NCBI GenBank assembly: GCA_035235625.1
Contig: CP141143.1
Span: 38,797,178-38,861,177 of the forward strand
From: Saururus chinensis
Taxonomy: Eukaryota > Streptophyta > Magnoliopsida > Piperales > Saururaceae
Direction of reading: 5' to 3'
DNA: 64,000 bases
Below, in pieces: positions 22,191 to 34,635 of this stretch (the first letter of the stretch is position 1; every line of letters begins with the position of its first letter). A program made the translations under genes and the position numbers. Below the pieces are notes generated by a model. The model saw only the letters and a program-made list of their open reading frames with translations, did no database searches and had not been told where the DNA came from.

Positions 22191-22587
22191 TGAAAGGCTA
22201 AAATATAGTACTTTTAGGCATACCTGTAGTCATTAGAGCCTTTAACTAAGCTTAAACCTCTTGTTGAAGCCTTGTCTCTTCTAATCCTCTTTAGAATTAC
22301 ACAATGAATTTCTGGTTTAGAACTTGACTAAGAATAATCTCTCTTAAGGCATTGTATTAGGATGACTAATGATGTATTAATAACTAAACCAAGACACCAT
22401 TGTTAAGAACCCTAAAGTCTTGACCTTCCATCTAGAGGTCAGCCAACGGTCTAGATTCGCTACTTAAAACCATAGCTTAATGGGTATTTTAATTGAAGTC
22501 CATTACTCAGATAGTTTTAAAAGCCCAAAACAGTGTTAATTGAGATAGTTGGGCCACTTGATGTTTTAATACAAAAACAGGCACAAC
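22191..22587 (-). mobile_element. Copia 3' LTR
   Basis: The sequence matches 40086-40480 throughout (for example TTTTAGGCATACCTGTAGTC). On the minus strand it ends AGCCTTTCA. Its start is diverged (TTGTGCCTG where the partner has TGTTAGGC), so the inner border is good to a few bases. The two LTRs differ at many positions by eye, which indicates an old insertion. Minus-strand AAGTGGGAGACTT just inside is a likely polypurine tract. Confidence 0.92.
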
Positions 22588-23055
22588 TTCTCAATTGAGC
22601 CATAGAAATAAAGTCTCCCACAAAATAAAGTCTCCCACTTGGCTCAATTAAACTAAATTTGAGAAAAATATTTTAGTTAAAAAGTAACCAAGTGGGTAAT
22701 GGGAAAGTTTAAAATGACTTTCGTATGCGCATACAACTTTTGTTGAAAAAATAATAGCCTTCAAATTGTATGTGATAACTTTATACTCTTACAAAATGTC
22801 ATAATTGCATGAATCAGGGCGGTTATGTCATCATAAGAGAACATTCCCTTCTAAGTATTATAATGTAACTAATGCATTCTGTTTGAGTGCTATATATGGC
22901 AAAATGTATATATGAATGAAGGCATACTCCCACTTTTTTCCAAATATTATCTCATACTTAAGTGCACAAAAAATGAGACAACATGAGAAAAGAAACCGTA
23001 ATTGCTATGATAAATGAAAAAGTCCAAAAATACATAAGCAAAATCAAATGTACGA

Positions 23056-23460
23056 TTAGCTAATAAGACCCATACGATCCACATGACTCTTAAACAGAGA
23101 AGGGGGTAAGCCCTTAGTTATTGGATCAACAACCATAAGCTCAGTACCTATATGCCTAATAATAACTGTCCCTTCTTTTAATGCGATCCCGAACAATAAG
23201 ATACTTGATGTCGATGTGCTTACTCCGACTTCCACTCTTACTGTTCTTCGTGAAGAACACAACAACATTGTTATCATATAACATCTTTAACGGCCTATAT
23301 ATGGAATCTATAATAGTAAGCCCTACGATAAAGTTCATCGGCCAAGTAGCTTGTGACGTGCCCTCATGACAAACAACAAATTTTGCCTCCATAGTCGATG
23401 ACACTGTAAGGGTTTGCTTGATACTTTTCCAAGAGACAACAATGTCTACCAAAAGGAAAA
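23056..23460 (-). pseudogene. Copia RNase H
   Basis: The minus-strand frames at 23156-23452 and 23056-23277 contain VSWKSIKQTLTVSSTMEAKF, SGSRSKHIDIKYL, then HIGTELMVVDPITKGLPPSL and FKSHVDRMGL. These are the standard C-terminal blocks of copia RNase H. A frame change separates the two parts. The coding region ends about 470 bases before the LTR. Confidence 0.93.
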
Positions 23461-23464
23461 TATA

Positions 23465-23741
23465 ACCCGATGTCTTTTCCTAGTCAACACAACCAGCAAA
23501 GTTTGATTATAAGCATGTAATCCTTCATTCCTTATAGATACCTCATAACTTTCTTTGTAGCTCTCCAATGATCCAACCCAGGATTTTTCTGGTATTTACC
23601 CAAAATTCTCATAGCAAAGGCAATATATGGTCTTGTGCAAACCTCCAAGTACATTATACTACCAATTGCTGATGCATAAGGAATTTTCATCATGCTTTCC
23701 AACTCCAAAGAATTCTTTGCACACTGGAACAAGCAAAATTT
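23465..23741 (-). pseudogene. Copia reverse transcriptase, C-terminal part
   Basis: The minus strand reads CLFQCAKNSLELESMMKIPY, ASAIGSIMYLEVCTRPYIAF and LGKYQKNPGLDHWRATKKVM, a segment that always follows the RT catalytic core in copia polyproteins. It joins 29055 once gypsy-2 is removed. Confidence 0.92.
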
Positions 23742-24060
23742 TGTTGTGCACGATTTATTTGTATTGAACTATTTATTCATTATTGTAATAGTTTATTGTT
23801 CATACTGTGTTAGTTCAGTTAGTGGCCCGGGCTAGCCGACCCACTAATTGGGTTATCTTGTTAAGGCCGAACCGGTCTGGTTCAAGTGGCCTGGTTCCCT
23901 AGGTGGTCGTCTCCTATATGGGGTGGCTTGGCTTTTGTTGGTGATTATGCAATTGAAGTATTCCAGTTTCACTCCTTTCTTCATTACTTCTCTCTATTCC
24001 CTGCGTAATTCTCTTAGGTACCGATTGTGCCTGCATTGGGCACATCATTGGTATCAGAGC
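23742..24060 (+). mobile_element. Gypsy-2 5' LTR and primer-binding site
   Basis: The LTR (23742-24047) begins TGTTGTGCACG and ends GGGCACATCA. TTGGTATCAGAGC follows at 24048-24060, complementary to the 3' end of initiator tRNA-Met, the usual primer of this group. The LTR contains TGTAATAG and TATATGGGGTGG strings shared with the gypsy-3 LTRs. Confidence 0.93.
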
Positions 24061-24076
24061 TTTACGATCCCTGGAC

Positions 24077-25320
24077 ATGGCTCGAGGAAAACAATCTGCT
24101 GCTGTTCCCGAGGTTACTCTGGAGAAGGAGGTACCAGCGTCAGCATTTGCTTTCGCAGACAGCCCGAAGGCCGATCCTCTTGCAACAGCCAGCGATATCA
24201 AACAAATCATGGCTGCGCTGGAGGTTCTGACATCGTATATGGTGAGCGCAGTCAAGGGCGAAGCATCGGGGTGCACAACGCCCATCCTTCCACGGCCGCC
24301 TCCTGCTGTCCTAGAGAAGGGTGGTCCGTCCAATCTCCCCGAGCCGACCTTCTCCTGCCCTCTAGCACCTGTAGGCATCGACACAGGCGACTTCCCGGGT
24401 CCAGCGCGATTTGGCACTGGCATTCCAGCGCCAGATGGGAGACGCCAGGCCTGGGACATGCGAGGCACACCAGGTGTTCGAGAGAATGCCCCTATGATGC
24501 CACCCCCCACAATCAGTTCCAGGATGCAGAGGAGGAGTGGGACGAGTATCCAGGGCCTCGTGGCGGGGCCCGAGGGGGGGCTGAACCTTGCCTCGCTCAT
24601 CTACAGTTTCCCCATTATAATGATGATGATGACCCTATGGAATGGCTGTATAAAGCGGAGAAGTTCTTCTCCTACTAGGTAACACACTCCGAGGCTGAGC
24701 GTCTGCGCATCGCTGCCTTTCACCTGGATGGAGACGCATCGGTTTGGTTCCAGAACTTTGAGAAAGAAGTGCGCTACCCCACCTAGGCAGCCTTCTCCGA
24801 TGAGCTCTGCTTCTAGTTTGGGCTGAATGAATTTCAGGACTTCAATGAGATGCTGTGTACCCTGCGCCAGACCACCACCGTTCGTGCCTACTATACAGAC
24901 TTCATGAAGATAGCCAATAGACTCCCTGACTGGTCGATGGCCGCCTTGGTGGGCACATTCAAACGGGGGTTAAGCCTGAAATCTCAGAGGAAATGCGCCA
25001 CTTCCCTTGCGCAAGCATGTAGGACGTTGTGCGTCATGCCTGGATTGAAGAAGAGAAAGTGAACCGGCAGTGTAGGGGCGGACGGCTGGGACCTCCACCC
25101 CAGTTTGTATTGAGCTCCAATCCTGTGACAGCTGCCTCCAGTAGCCCGGCCAATGGCCGCCCTGGTCAACAGGCCGCCTCTCCCACTCAGATTGTCCAGC
25201 GCCTCACCCTCGCCCAGATGGACGAACGCTGAGCCAAGGGGCTATGCTTTCGTTGTGATGAGAAATTTGTTCCTAACAACGCTGCGCTGTTAAGGGCAGC
25301 TTGCTAGTGGAGGAAATTGA
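24077..25320 (+). pseudogene. Gypsy-2 gag
   Basis: ATG at 24077 opens MARGKQSAAVPEVTLEKEVP and continues with a frame used to about 24500. The gag core then appears in pieces: AEKFFSY (stop) VTHSEAERLRIAAFHLDGDA, FGLNEFQDFNEMLCTLRQTT, VRAYYTDFMKIANRLPDWSM. A zinc-knuckle-like stretch CFRCDEKFVP lies near 25250. Stops at 24676, 24784, 24814 and others and several frame changes disable it. Confidence 0.88.
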
Positions 25321-25369
25321 TGATGATGGCGAGGGTACGGAGGGTTCCGCATCCTTAGCGACGGAGGAG

Positions 25370-25935
25370 GTCTTACCTGAGATCTCAGTTCATGCTTTTT
25401 TAGGGGCATTTACTCCTTGCATGATGCGAGTACAAGGATACCTCAAGCGGCAATAGGTAGCTATCTTGATCGACAGTGGTTCTACTCATAATTTTATTAA
25501 TGACAAGGTCACCCACCGACTTGGTTGTTTCATATCGGATTCAAAGCCATTTGACATGTTAATTGGAGATGGCAAGCACCTCCGAAGCAATGGGGTGTGC
25601 GCGCAGGTCACCTTGTCTGTCCAGGGCCACGCATTTGTCACCGATCTCATCTTGTTACCTACAAAAGGGGCAGACATTGTGTTGGGCGTATAGTGGCTAC
25701 AGGAGCTCAACGATGTTGTCTAGAACTTCAGTGACATGTGGATGGATTTTGAGCTTCAGGGGCAGCGCGTCCAGTTGGAAGGCTCTAGGCCGGGCACCCT
25801 CCTCTCCACCCTGCCTTTGAGCACCTTGTTCCGGTTCGCCCCCCAAGGGCTCCTTTTGCAGCAGCATACTACCCTTGAGGTTTCTTCGGACGACATGCAG
25901 CCAGATCTCCAGGAGTTATTGACCAGCCACTAGGA
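25370..25935 (+). pseudogene. Gypsy-2 aspartic protease
   Basis: The frame includes VAILIDSGSTHNFINDKVTH with an intact D-S-G active site, then FDMLIGDGKHLRSNGVCAQV and LPTKGADIVLGV (stop) WLQEL. A TAG just before VAILID at about 25456 and another at 25693 interrupt it. Confidence 0.88.
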
Positions 25936-26620
25936 CTTGTTCACTGAGCCGCAAGGTCTTCCTGCTTGCTCTCATGACCATCAGATTACTATCATACCGG
26001 GAGCAGCCCCGACCAATGTGCGACCTTATCGGTACCCTCACATCCAGAAAATCGGAGATTGAGTGACTCGTGGCGGACATGCTTCAGGCTTATCTAGCCT
26101 AGTACAAGTTCCTACTCGTCGCCGGTGTTACTTGTATGGAAGAAGGATGGTACATGGCATTTTTGTGTTGACTACCGCGCCCTGAATGTCATCACTATTA
26201 AAGACAAATATCCCATTCCGGTGATTGACGAGTTGTTGGTTGAGTTGACGGGTGCCACAATCTTCAGCAAGCTCAACCTTCGTTCGGGTTATCATCAGAT
26301 CTGGATGAAGGCCGACGATGTGCACAAAACTGCTTTCCGAACTCATGACGGCCATTTCGAATTCCTTGTTATGCCGTTTGGATTGACCAATGCCCCCTCC
26401 ACATTCCAGTGCTATGAACGACCTCTTCCGGACCTTCCTTCACCATTATATATTGGTATTCTTTGATGATATTCTAGTGTAAAGCCGGTCATGGACAGAA
26501 CATTTGACACATCTCAGGTCGATCTTCTCTATTCTACGAGACAACTCTTTATTTCTTAAATGTTCGAAGTGCTCCTTTGGCAGTAAGTAGGTGGATTATT
26601 TAGGACATATTATCTTGGGA
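25936..26620 (+). pseudogene. Gypsy-2 reverse transcriptase
   Basis: Blocks seen include [64 protein letters not shown], and [16 protein letters not shown]. The catalytic box LVFFDDILV follows in another frame near 26455-26480, then FLKCSKCSFGS. A frameshift near 26410 and stops break the domain. Confidence 0.9.
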
Positions 26621-27235
26621 AATGGCATCGCTACAGATCCAGCCAAGGTGGCCGCTATGTTATCTTGGCCCGTGCCCCAATGTGTTTGGGCGCTTCGTGG
26701 TTTTCTGGGCCTCACCGGGTACTATCGGCAATTCATTAGTACATATGGAAGTTGGCTCGGCCTCTGATAGCGCTGCTCAAAAGGGGGCCTTTGCTTGGAC
26801 TGCGGCTGCTCAGGAGGCCTTCGACGGGCTAAAGCAGGCTATGGCCTCGGCCCCAGTCTTGATCTTGCCTAATTTCAGTCGCCCTTTTGTGGTCGAGACG
26901 GACGCATTGGATGCGGGGCTGGGGGCGGTTTTTTACAGGACGAGTGTCCCATTGCCTATTTTAGCAAGGCTTTGGCTAGCCGCTCCTTGTCCCTGTCCGT
27001 GTATGAAAAGGAAATGCTGGCCATCATCCTTACTGCTACCAAGTGGCGGCCCTACTTATTGGGTCGTCGGTTCTTGATTCGCACAGACCATCAGTCCCTG
27101 AAGTATTTCCTGGAGTAGCGGGTGTCCACTTCATATCAGCAGCGGTGGGTTAGCAAACTTCTGGGATATGAAAAGAAGGGTTCGGAGAACATAGTGGCTG
27201 ATGCTCTCTCTCGCATACATTCCCTGGGCCCTTGC
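26621..27235 (+). pseudogene. Gypsy-2 RNase H
   Basis: [15 protein letters not shown] leads into FAWTAAAQEAFDGLKQAMAS, FVVETDALDAGLGAV, PIAYFSKALASRSLSLSVYE (shifted frame), IRTDHQSLKYFLE (stop) and QRWVSKLLGYEKKGSENIVA. Compared with gypsy-3, a few residues (about YDYELVY) are missing before KKGSENIV. Confidence 0.9.
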
Positions 27236-28295
27236 TTGACCTCCTCCATGTTATCCTGTCCGTTTATTGAGGAGTTGAAGCAGGCCTACATTGCTGATAC
27301 TTCGACGCAAGCTCTGGTTGTTGCCCTCCAAATCGATCCTGCTGCCTGCCCATTATGCTTGGCGGGATGATCTCCTGTTTTGGAAGGATTGGTTGTGGGT
27401 TCTTGATGTCACTGATCTTCGCCGCCGCATTATTTCTCATTTCCACGAATCTCTAGTGGCCGGTCATGAGGGAGTATTCTGCACCTATAAGAGGGTCAGC
27501 TAGAGTTTCTTGTGGTTGGGTATTTGACGGGCAGTTCATGAGTATGTGACCGCTTGTGATACTTGTTAGCGAGCCAAGGCAGCCATGACCTCCCCAGCTG
27601 GGTTGATCCAACCCTAGCCCATTCCGAATAAGGTCTGGGAGGATATCTCGATGGACTTTGTCGAGGCCTTGCCTCTCGTGCAAGGTAAGTCAGTGATAAT
27701 GGTTGTGGTTGACCGTCTGTCAAAGTATGCTCATTTTTGTGTGTTGGGACACCCTTTCATTGCTAAGACCATGGTTGATCTTTATGTATAGGAGGTGGTG
27801 AAGCTTCATGGTATGCCCCGCACTATTGTTTCTGATCGTGATCATATATTCATCTCCCAGTTTTGGCGGGAGTTCTTTGCTTTGCAGGGCACTTCGCTTC
27901 ATATGAGCACTGCTTATCACCTGCAGACGGATGGGCGGATGGAAGTGATTAATTGTTGTCTGGAGCAGTACCTGCGGTGTTTTACAATGACGTAGCCTCG
28001 CCGATGGCTTCAACTTCTTCCCTGGGCGGAGTGGTCCTATAATACCGCCTATCACACACATGCGGGCTTCACTCCTTTTGAGGTGCTGTATGGCCGCCTC
28101 CCACCGACAATCTTGTCTTATGTACCTCATCGCTCTTCTATGGCTGAGGTGGACTATATGCTCCAAACTCGCGTTGAGGTCTTGCGTCAACTAAAGATGA
28201 ATTTGGCTATTGCTCAGAACCGGATGAAACAGCTCTATGATGGCTGACATATGGATAGGGAGTTTCACGTGGGTGACTTGGTTTATGTTTCTGTT
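27236..28295 (+). pseudogene. Gypsy-2 integrase
   Basis: The zinc-binding region is visible (GHEGVFCTYKRVS (stop) SFLW, TACDTC (stop) RAK). The core follows: [40 protein letters not shown], and [20 protein letters not shown], then EWSYNTAYHTHAGFTPFEVL. Several stops replace W or Q codons (TAG), typical of long decay after methylated-C deamination. Confidence 0.9.
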
Positions 28296-28720
28296 TTGCC
28301 ACAACACCAGACTTCTTTGTTTCAGCCCGAGCACTCCAAGCTTGCCCCTGACACCATGGTCCTTATCCTGTGGAGGCACGCGTTGGTCCGGTCGCTTACC
28401 GCCTTATGTTGCCGCCTAATTCCTTGGTTCATCCTGTTTTTCATGTGTCCCGTCTTCGGCGGTTTGTGGGTGACAGGGTTTTGGCTGTGGGTGCCCCTCC
28501 TCCTCCCTTGATGGGTCAGGTTCCGCCCTCTAACCTTGCTCCTGCGTCGGTGCTTGAGAAACGGCGGGTTCGTCATTCTGGTCGCATTATCACTAAGGTC
28601 TTGATTTTGTGGCAGGTTAGCCGTTGGAGGATGCTACGTGGGTGTCTAAGGATGAGTTTTTGGCTCGCCTTCCAGCATGGTTGCCTTGCGGACAAGGCAA
28701 ATAGCAGAAGCGTTGTAGAG
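28296..28720 (+). pseudogene. Gypsy-2 integrase tail and chromodomain-like end
   Basis: Reads [28 protein letters not shown] and [20 protein letters not shown], then EKRRVRHSGRIITKVLI and, after a frame change, PLEDATWVSKDEFLARLPAW. The last block matches the ATW region of degenerate chromodomains. The tract before the LTR is only weakly purine-rich (GCAGAAGCGTTGTAGAG). Confidence 0.8.
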
Positions 28721-29049
28721 TGTTGTGCACAATGATCATACTCTCCTTTATTATTTTATTTGCATTTAACTATTTATTCATTATTGTAATAGTTTATTGT
28801 TCGTACTGTGTTAGTTCAATTAGTGGCCCAGGCTAGCCGACCCGCTAACTGGGTTTTCTTGTTAAGGCTGAATTGGTCTGGTTCAAGTGGCCTGATTCCC
28901 TAGGTGGTCGTCTCCTATATGGGGTGGCCCTGACTTTTGTTGGTGATTATGCAATTGAAGTATTCCAGTTTCTCTCCTTTCTTCATTACTTCTCCCCTTT
29001 CCCTGTGTAATTCTCCTAGGTACCGATTGTGCCTGCATCGGGCACATCA
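28721..29049 (+). mobile_element. Gypsy-2 3' LTR (329 bp)
   Basis: The LTR starts TGTTGTGCACAATG and ends GGGCACATCA. It is longer than the 5' LTR by about 23 bases, mainly near its start, and differs at scattered sites. Confidence 0.93.
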
Positions 29050-29054
29050 AATTT

Positions 29055-29760
29055 GTCACCCTTCATAATAGGAGTTGCACTAGGTGCGCAATTTTTTATG
29101 TTAAGCTATTTCAAAACTTTATTGATGTAGGCCTGCTGAGACAACCCAAAGATCCTTCTGGATCTAACACGACAGATCTCAATCCCTATTACAAAGGATG
29201 CCTCTCCTATATTTTTCATGTCAAAGTTCTGAGAAAAGAAACTGCTTAGTCTCGTGCAACATCCCTAAGTCACTGCTTGGAAGTAGAATGTCACCAATAT
29301 ATAAGACCAAAACATGCAATTACTAACCTTAAGGTATATGTATTGGTTAACAATGTTCTCCTTAAAACCAAATGAAGTAATAACATCGTTGGACTTCAAA
29401 TACCACTGTTGAGAGGTTTTTTTCAGTCCGTATATTGATTTTTTGAGTCTACAAACCACATGACTTTCTTTATTTGAGGTGAATCCTTCAAGCTGAGTCA
29501 TATACACTTCCTCCTTAAAATCCCTATTCAAAAATAATGTCTTGACATCCTTTTGATGTAATTCTAAGTCAAAATGAGCTACAAGGGCCAAAATAACTCT
29601 TAATGAATCCTTTGTAGAAACTGGAGAGAAGGTTTCATTATAGTTAATACCATCTTTATGAAGAAAATCTTTGGCTACAAGTTGGGCCTTATATATGCTA
29701 ATATTACTAGATGGATCTAATTTAGTCTTATAGACCCATTTGCAGCAAAGAGTCATGGCC
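29055..29760 (-). pseudogene. Copia reverse transcriptase, catalytic part
   Basis: The minus strand reads CCKWVYKTKLDPSSNISIYK, AQLVAKDFLHKDGINYNETF, LELHQKDVKTLFLNRDFKEE and VCRLKKSIYGLKKTSQQWYL, all standard copia RT blocks. The catalytic box, normally L-Y-V-D-D, is LYIGDILL in a shifted frame (about 29290), so one catalytic aspartate is lost. The segment ends NFDMKNIGEASFVIG..PIMKGDKF at the gypsy-2 junction. Confidence 0.93.
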
Positions 29761-30273
29761 CCTTGTGGTAACTTTATGAGATTCTAGACTTGATTATCAA
29801 CCATGAATAGATTTCATCTCATCCTGCGTGACATCATACAATTTGCTAGAGTTATCTTCAGTCATGACCTATCTTGAATAAGTCCAACATTCTTATCTTG
29901 GAGGTATACAACATAGTCAGAAGGGAATGCATATTTTCTTACTCTTGAGGACCTTTGAAGTCCTATTTGATCAATAGGCGGAGGTGCCTGTACAATATGA
30001 ACTTTAACAACTTGTTCCTGAGGGGATAGTAGAGGAATGATAGGCTCCTTTGTAATCACCATAGGCGATACAACATGTGATCCTCCACTGGATGTGGGTA
30101 TAACAATTAGAACCCTTATTTCCTCAAACACAATGTGTTTGAGAGAAATAATCTCACTGAAGTTGCCTTGCTCAAGAAAGCATACATTCCGTGCTTTGCC
30201 TATAGGGGTGTGCGAGGGATAATAAAACCTATAACCCTTAGACCGTTCTGCATAGCAAATGAAAATCCACTGA
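29761..30273 (-). pseudogene. Copia region between integrase and RT
   Basis: Minus-strand reading YPSHTPIGKARNVCFLEQGN is the domain after the integrase core. It is followed by a proline-rich linker (VQAPPPIDQIGLQRSSRVRK, YAFPSDYVVYLQD) that ordinarily precedes RT. The fragment ends at the giant-LTR insertion; CTGTC at 30274-30278 is the target duplication. Confidence 0.88.
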
Positions 30274-30984
30274 CTGTCTGTAACGTCTGAGATTTTTTAT
30301 ACATTTTCCTTAAAATTCACAAATTTTTTTTGTAATATAACTGCTATAAATCGGGAAAAATGACGAATACAAAACCTGTGAAAACAGTTTTATAATTTAA
30401 AACTTAACACATCGGTTTTTCCATACAAATTTTTTTACCCATTTGATCAAACATCGTACGGCCAAACTAAACATCCTCAGAAGCTACTCGACAACAACCG
30501 TACAAATAAATTGCTATGATCATAGACTTTAAATACAAATATCTCTCAGGCATCCCTAAGTGCAAGTCCCATAATAGTCTACAGTCTAATCCAATCTACA
30601 AGTCCATAATACATAAACACTTGTTTTCTCATCTCACCAATACAACAGATCGTGGCACAAAGAAAACTCGCAGTGAGTCAAGTGTATACCTGAGTCCAAG
30701 GGAATCAATCCACCATGGAAACGAGCATCCATCTTCAGGAGCTCTCCGTCACAAACCTGCAAAAGCCTCCCGAACAACGGGGCTAAAAAGTAGGGTAATG
30801 AGTATGTTCATACTCAGTAGGAAAATACCCAATAGGGAAGTTCTAAACAGTGAACTCAGTAAATCTATACATAGATGTGTTTATGCAACTCAACCATGAA
30901 GCAAACAAGCATATCATAATCATGCTCAAACGCATACAAACACGCCAAACAAATCATCGAATCAAACTTATACAAACACCCTTA

Positions 30985-31300
30985 TTCAGGGTCTTACAAA
31001 CTTACTTGTGTCATCGTACACTTACTCAAACAACTTACACATACCTGTATGACCTTACTCGTACAATCATACACTTACTCATATAACTTACACATACTTG
31101 TACGACCTTACTCATACAATCTTACTCGTACGACCTTACTCGTACAATCTTACTCAGAATTACACACTTACTGTCTTACTCAGAAACATACTCTTACCAT
31201 CCTACTCATACTCTTACAGTCTTACTCATACTCATACTCTTACAGTCGTGCTCATACTCATACTCTTACAGTCGTGCTCATACTCATAATCATACACATA
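30985..31300. repeat. Short tandem repeats (CTTACTCATACAA and variants)
   Basis: Units of about 12-17 bases built on CTTACTCRTAC and CATACTCTTACAGTC repeat throughout. The 90-odd residue Thr/Leu/Ser-rich ORFs here are repeat artefacts. In giant LTR copy 1 this section is replaced by LTR-A copy 1 at base 1000/1001. Confidence 0.85.
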
Positions 31301-33201
31301 CTATCGACCACTGAAGCTCATTACAACTAATAAGCTCTTGCGTCGAAAAGGAAAAGAATGCCACTGGGGCATCACCTTAACCTCTGGGGAGTGACTAGAT
31401 GCCATGGACTTTTCCGAAGGCAAGGCACACCAATGCTCATGGGGCATAGGATCGAACATGTAAGAGCAAGTCCATGATACTACTTACTTGAGCACGCAAA
31501 CATAAACACCCACACATAAGGGGTCATATAGTTGCCCACCATAATGAGTCTTATAATGCCATAGAATTTGCCCACCATTATGGGTCTTATAGTGCCAGTG
31601 CCACTCTTAGGAAGAATCATACAGTGCCACTATTGGGCAGAAACATACAGTGCCACTCTTGGGCGGAATCATACAATGCCACTCTTGGGCGAAAATCATA
31701 CAACGCTCTCAATAGAGCATCAAACGTCTAAGCTTAAGATAACACACATATCAAATCAAAAACATACATCTCTCTCAACAGAGCATTAGACGTCTGGGCT
31801 TCATAGAACACATAGACTAAATCGGAAACATAAGTCACTCTCAATAGAGCATCAGACGTCTGGGCTTCATATAGCACACAGACAAAGTCAGAAACATACA
31901 TCGCTCTTGACAGAGACTCAGATGTCTGGTGCTCTATACAGCACACAGACAACATCCCGCAGGATAAACACCATGGCAAGACATGAGAAATGCTCAGCCG
32001 ATTCATTATCGACTAGCTTAAACACGGAACTTAATCCATCGAACCCTCAGGTCTCAAACTTACAACGCTATCATTTGCTTTCTTATAATTGAAATTTGAA
32101 TTAAGTACATTATGCGGTATAATTATGCCAAACAAACTCACAGTCCTCGACTGATCAAACCGAAGCTGAGCCCGATCGAAACCCTAGTTCGTTAGGGTAG
32201 CACACTTCACTTAACCCGTGCATATCATGATCATAACTCATCGTAAATCAAATCCTTACAGTCTTACATACTCCACCATCAACCTTATGGCCAAGACATC
32301 TTACACAAACGTCATCAAACTAAGCTCCTTAGAGCCAAACCCAGTTATCACCCTTTTACTTATACCTCACTTATTATGCTTACTTTTCACTTCATAATCT
32401 ATATGTTATGCTTGTACAATTATGCGCACTCTTATTGTCTGATAATCCCCAAACATACGATCCAACCCAAATTGATCCATTCTAATCCTTTGTCATCCAT
32501 CATACGCTTACACATCCATATCCAAATTCATATCAAACACCATTGCTTCTTACCATCCATAGCCCATACCTCTACCCACATGCACATACACATAACCATA
32601 ACATAGGCAAATAGCCATCATACATACGTATGTCCATCACACATATGTATAATACATATACTTTCATACATACGCAGCTTACCAACATACTCGCTAGCCA
32701 TCACTAGCGCATACATACACATTTATACATACTTTAAACATACATGCTAGCCATCACTAACACATACATACACATCCATGCATACTTCAAACATGCACAC
32801 TAGCCATCACTAGCACATGCATACACATACGAAGCTTACCAACAAACACGCTAGCCATTACTAGCACATACTCAATCAACATACGAAGCTTACCAAAAAA
32901 CACGCTAGCCATCACTAGCACATACTCAATCTACATATGAAGCTTACCAACATACTTCAAACATACATACAACCCACATGCATGTCATATGCATTTCAAC
33001 ATGGCATAATATATCCTCTTACATCATGCAAATGGATCATGATTTAGCATAAAAAACATTGAATCATACAATCCTAGCATGCTGCTACTCATTCAACGCA
33101 TGCTATCATGAAATTACGAGTTCAAAGCTCCCTTACCTTGCAATCATGACGTTCGATGGCGAGTACACGATGGTGGTAGCGTCGGCGGTGGAGTTAGCGG
33201 C

Positions 33202-34635
33202 TGATTGTTTATAATTAAACCCTTTGCAAGTGTACAAGGTAATTGTACTAGGATAAGTATTTAAGGGTCGTCGAACCTCAGGGATGGATGAATTATTACT
33301 AAATCTAAAGAGGAATTTGCTGATCAAGAACTAGAAAGAACTTAAACTTAAATTAAGCAAAAGAAAGGAATCAACTAGTTTAAAAGCAAGAGATTAAGAT
33401 GATGGAATTTACTTAGGAAATTGAATCCACTATAGAACCATAAGAATTCCTTAACTTTTAATCTAACTCTAGTGTGAATATGAACAAGTATTCTCAGCTA
33501 CAAGCTAGAATTACTTCAGAAAGAATCATTAATTAAATTCATGGCATGAACTATCTTCGACAATAACACGAATCAGCTACACTGAACTAGCTATAGGCAT
33601 GACTTGTCTAATCTTAGTATAACTCATCCAATTCATTAATTATCTGAACATTAAAACTATTGTATGACTATCTCATCTAAATCACAGAAATTAGAATCAA
33701 TGAAAATATCAAAACCACATCAATCTATCATCTATAAGACAATAAATCAACATAGACTTGAATAAACATTAAAAGCTCTTCCATTAAAAAGGAAATCTTT
33801 ATCATACAATTATCATCATTCACAACTAAGATCTAAATTAAAAAGAAAAGAAACTGAAACTTATCTATAACTTTATCAACTCCTAAGTAAAAGAAAAGTC
33901 TAGCCTTCCATTGTAGAAGAAAGCACTTGAATCTCCATTAAAAGCTTTGAGTTCTCTTCCATCATCTTCTTCTTTTTTCTCTTCAGAAAATCTACTAGAA
34001 TCCTCCAATTTCAAGCCAAATATGTCTTTATATAGGCATTAGAGCTGGAGAAAGAAGTCCAATATGAAAAGGATTGAACATTGGCTAAAACTAGGAAACT
34101 GCGCGTTATCCCGATCGATCGCCCTGCATGCCCGTTCGATCGGCTACACTGTATTTTCCTTCAAAATCGCATTTAGCCGTTTGATACTAAAAACGCCCCA
34201 TTTGATCGGCTACACTATTTCTGCAATTTGGACAGTTTTTCTGGACAGTCAATTTTCTGTTCATTAAGCCTTTTCTTCATCTCCATATTAATTTCTAACT
34301 TGTTTGTAAATCCAAAAAGTTGTCCAAATCACTTTAAAGCATGTCAAGACTATTTTGAATTATTCCAAACATCGTCCAAGTACTTCGATAAGCGCACTTT
34401 ACCTACAAAACATAAAATATCATACTTTAGACATGTATAATGTAATTAAAATCCCAACTTGATTTAAATACATGCCTAAACTACTAATAACTTCTAAAAT
34501 TATTTAATAATTAAACTAAAACATTAATAACTATCTTAATCTAAATAAACCATAACTAACTCTTAATTAACCTAATCTATACTAGCAAATAAGGTAAAAA
34601 GGTATATAAAATAAATATGTATTTCATACTTATCA
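33202..34635 (-). mobile_element. Athila-like solo LTR, copy 2 (1434 bp)
   Basis: The ends are TGATTGTTTATAATT and CATACTTATCA. The flanks GCGGC (33197-33201) and GTGGC (34636-34640) are a 5-bp duplication with one mismatch. The empty counterpart is GTGGT at about 2955-2959 in giant LTR copy 1. Homologous to 9281-10693 along its length. It has no coding capacity. Confidence 0.9.

Larger units (their letters stand above)
23742..29049 (+). mobile_element. Gypsy-2: full-length Ty3/gypsy element inserted in copia RT
   Basis: LTRs at 23742-24047 and 28721-29049 bracket a complete but broken gag-pol. The flanks are identical AATTT (23737-23741 and 29050-29054). The orientation is opposite to its copia host. 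Total length is 5308 bp. Overall structure, short LTRs, a tRNA-Met-type primer site and a chromodomain-like tail suggest a chromovirus, perhaps Reina-like. It shares gag start (MARGKQSA) and pol with gypsy-3, so the two are one family. Confidence 0.95.

Noticed and set aside
23914-24600. A 228-residue minus-strand ORF
   Set aside because: It is antisense to the gypsy-2 LTR and gag; the gag reading is supported by its near-identical partner in gypsy-3.
30516-31330. ORFs of 78-127 codons in giant LTR copy 2
   Set aside because: They lie in non-coding LTR sequence and short tandem repeats, and the part also present in giant LTR copy 1 does not keep the frames.
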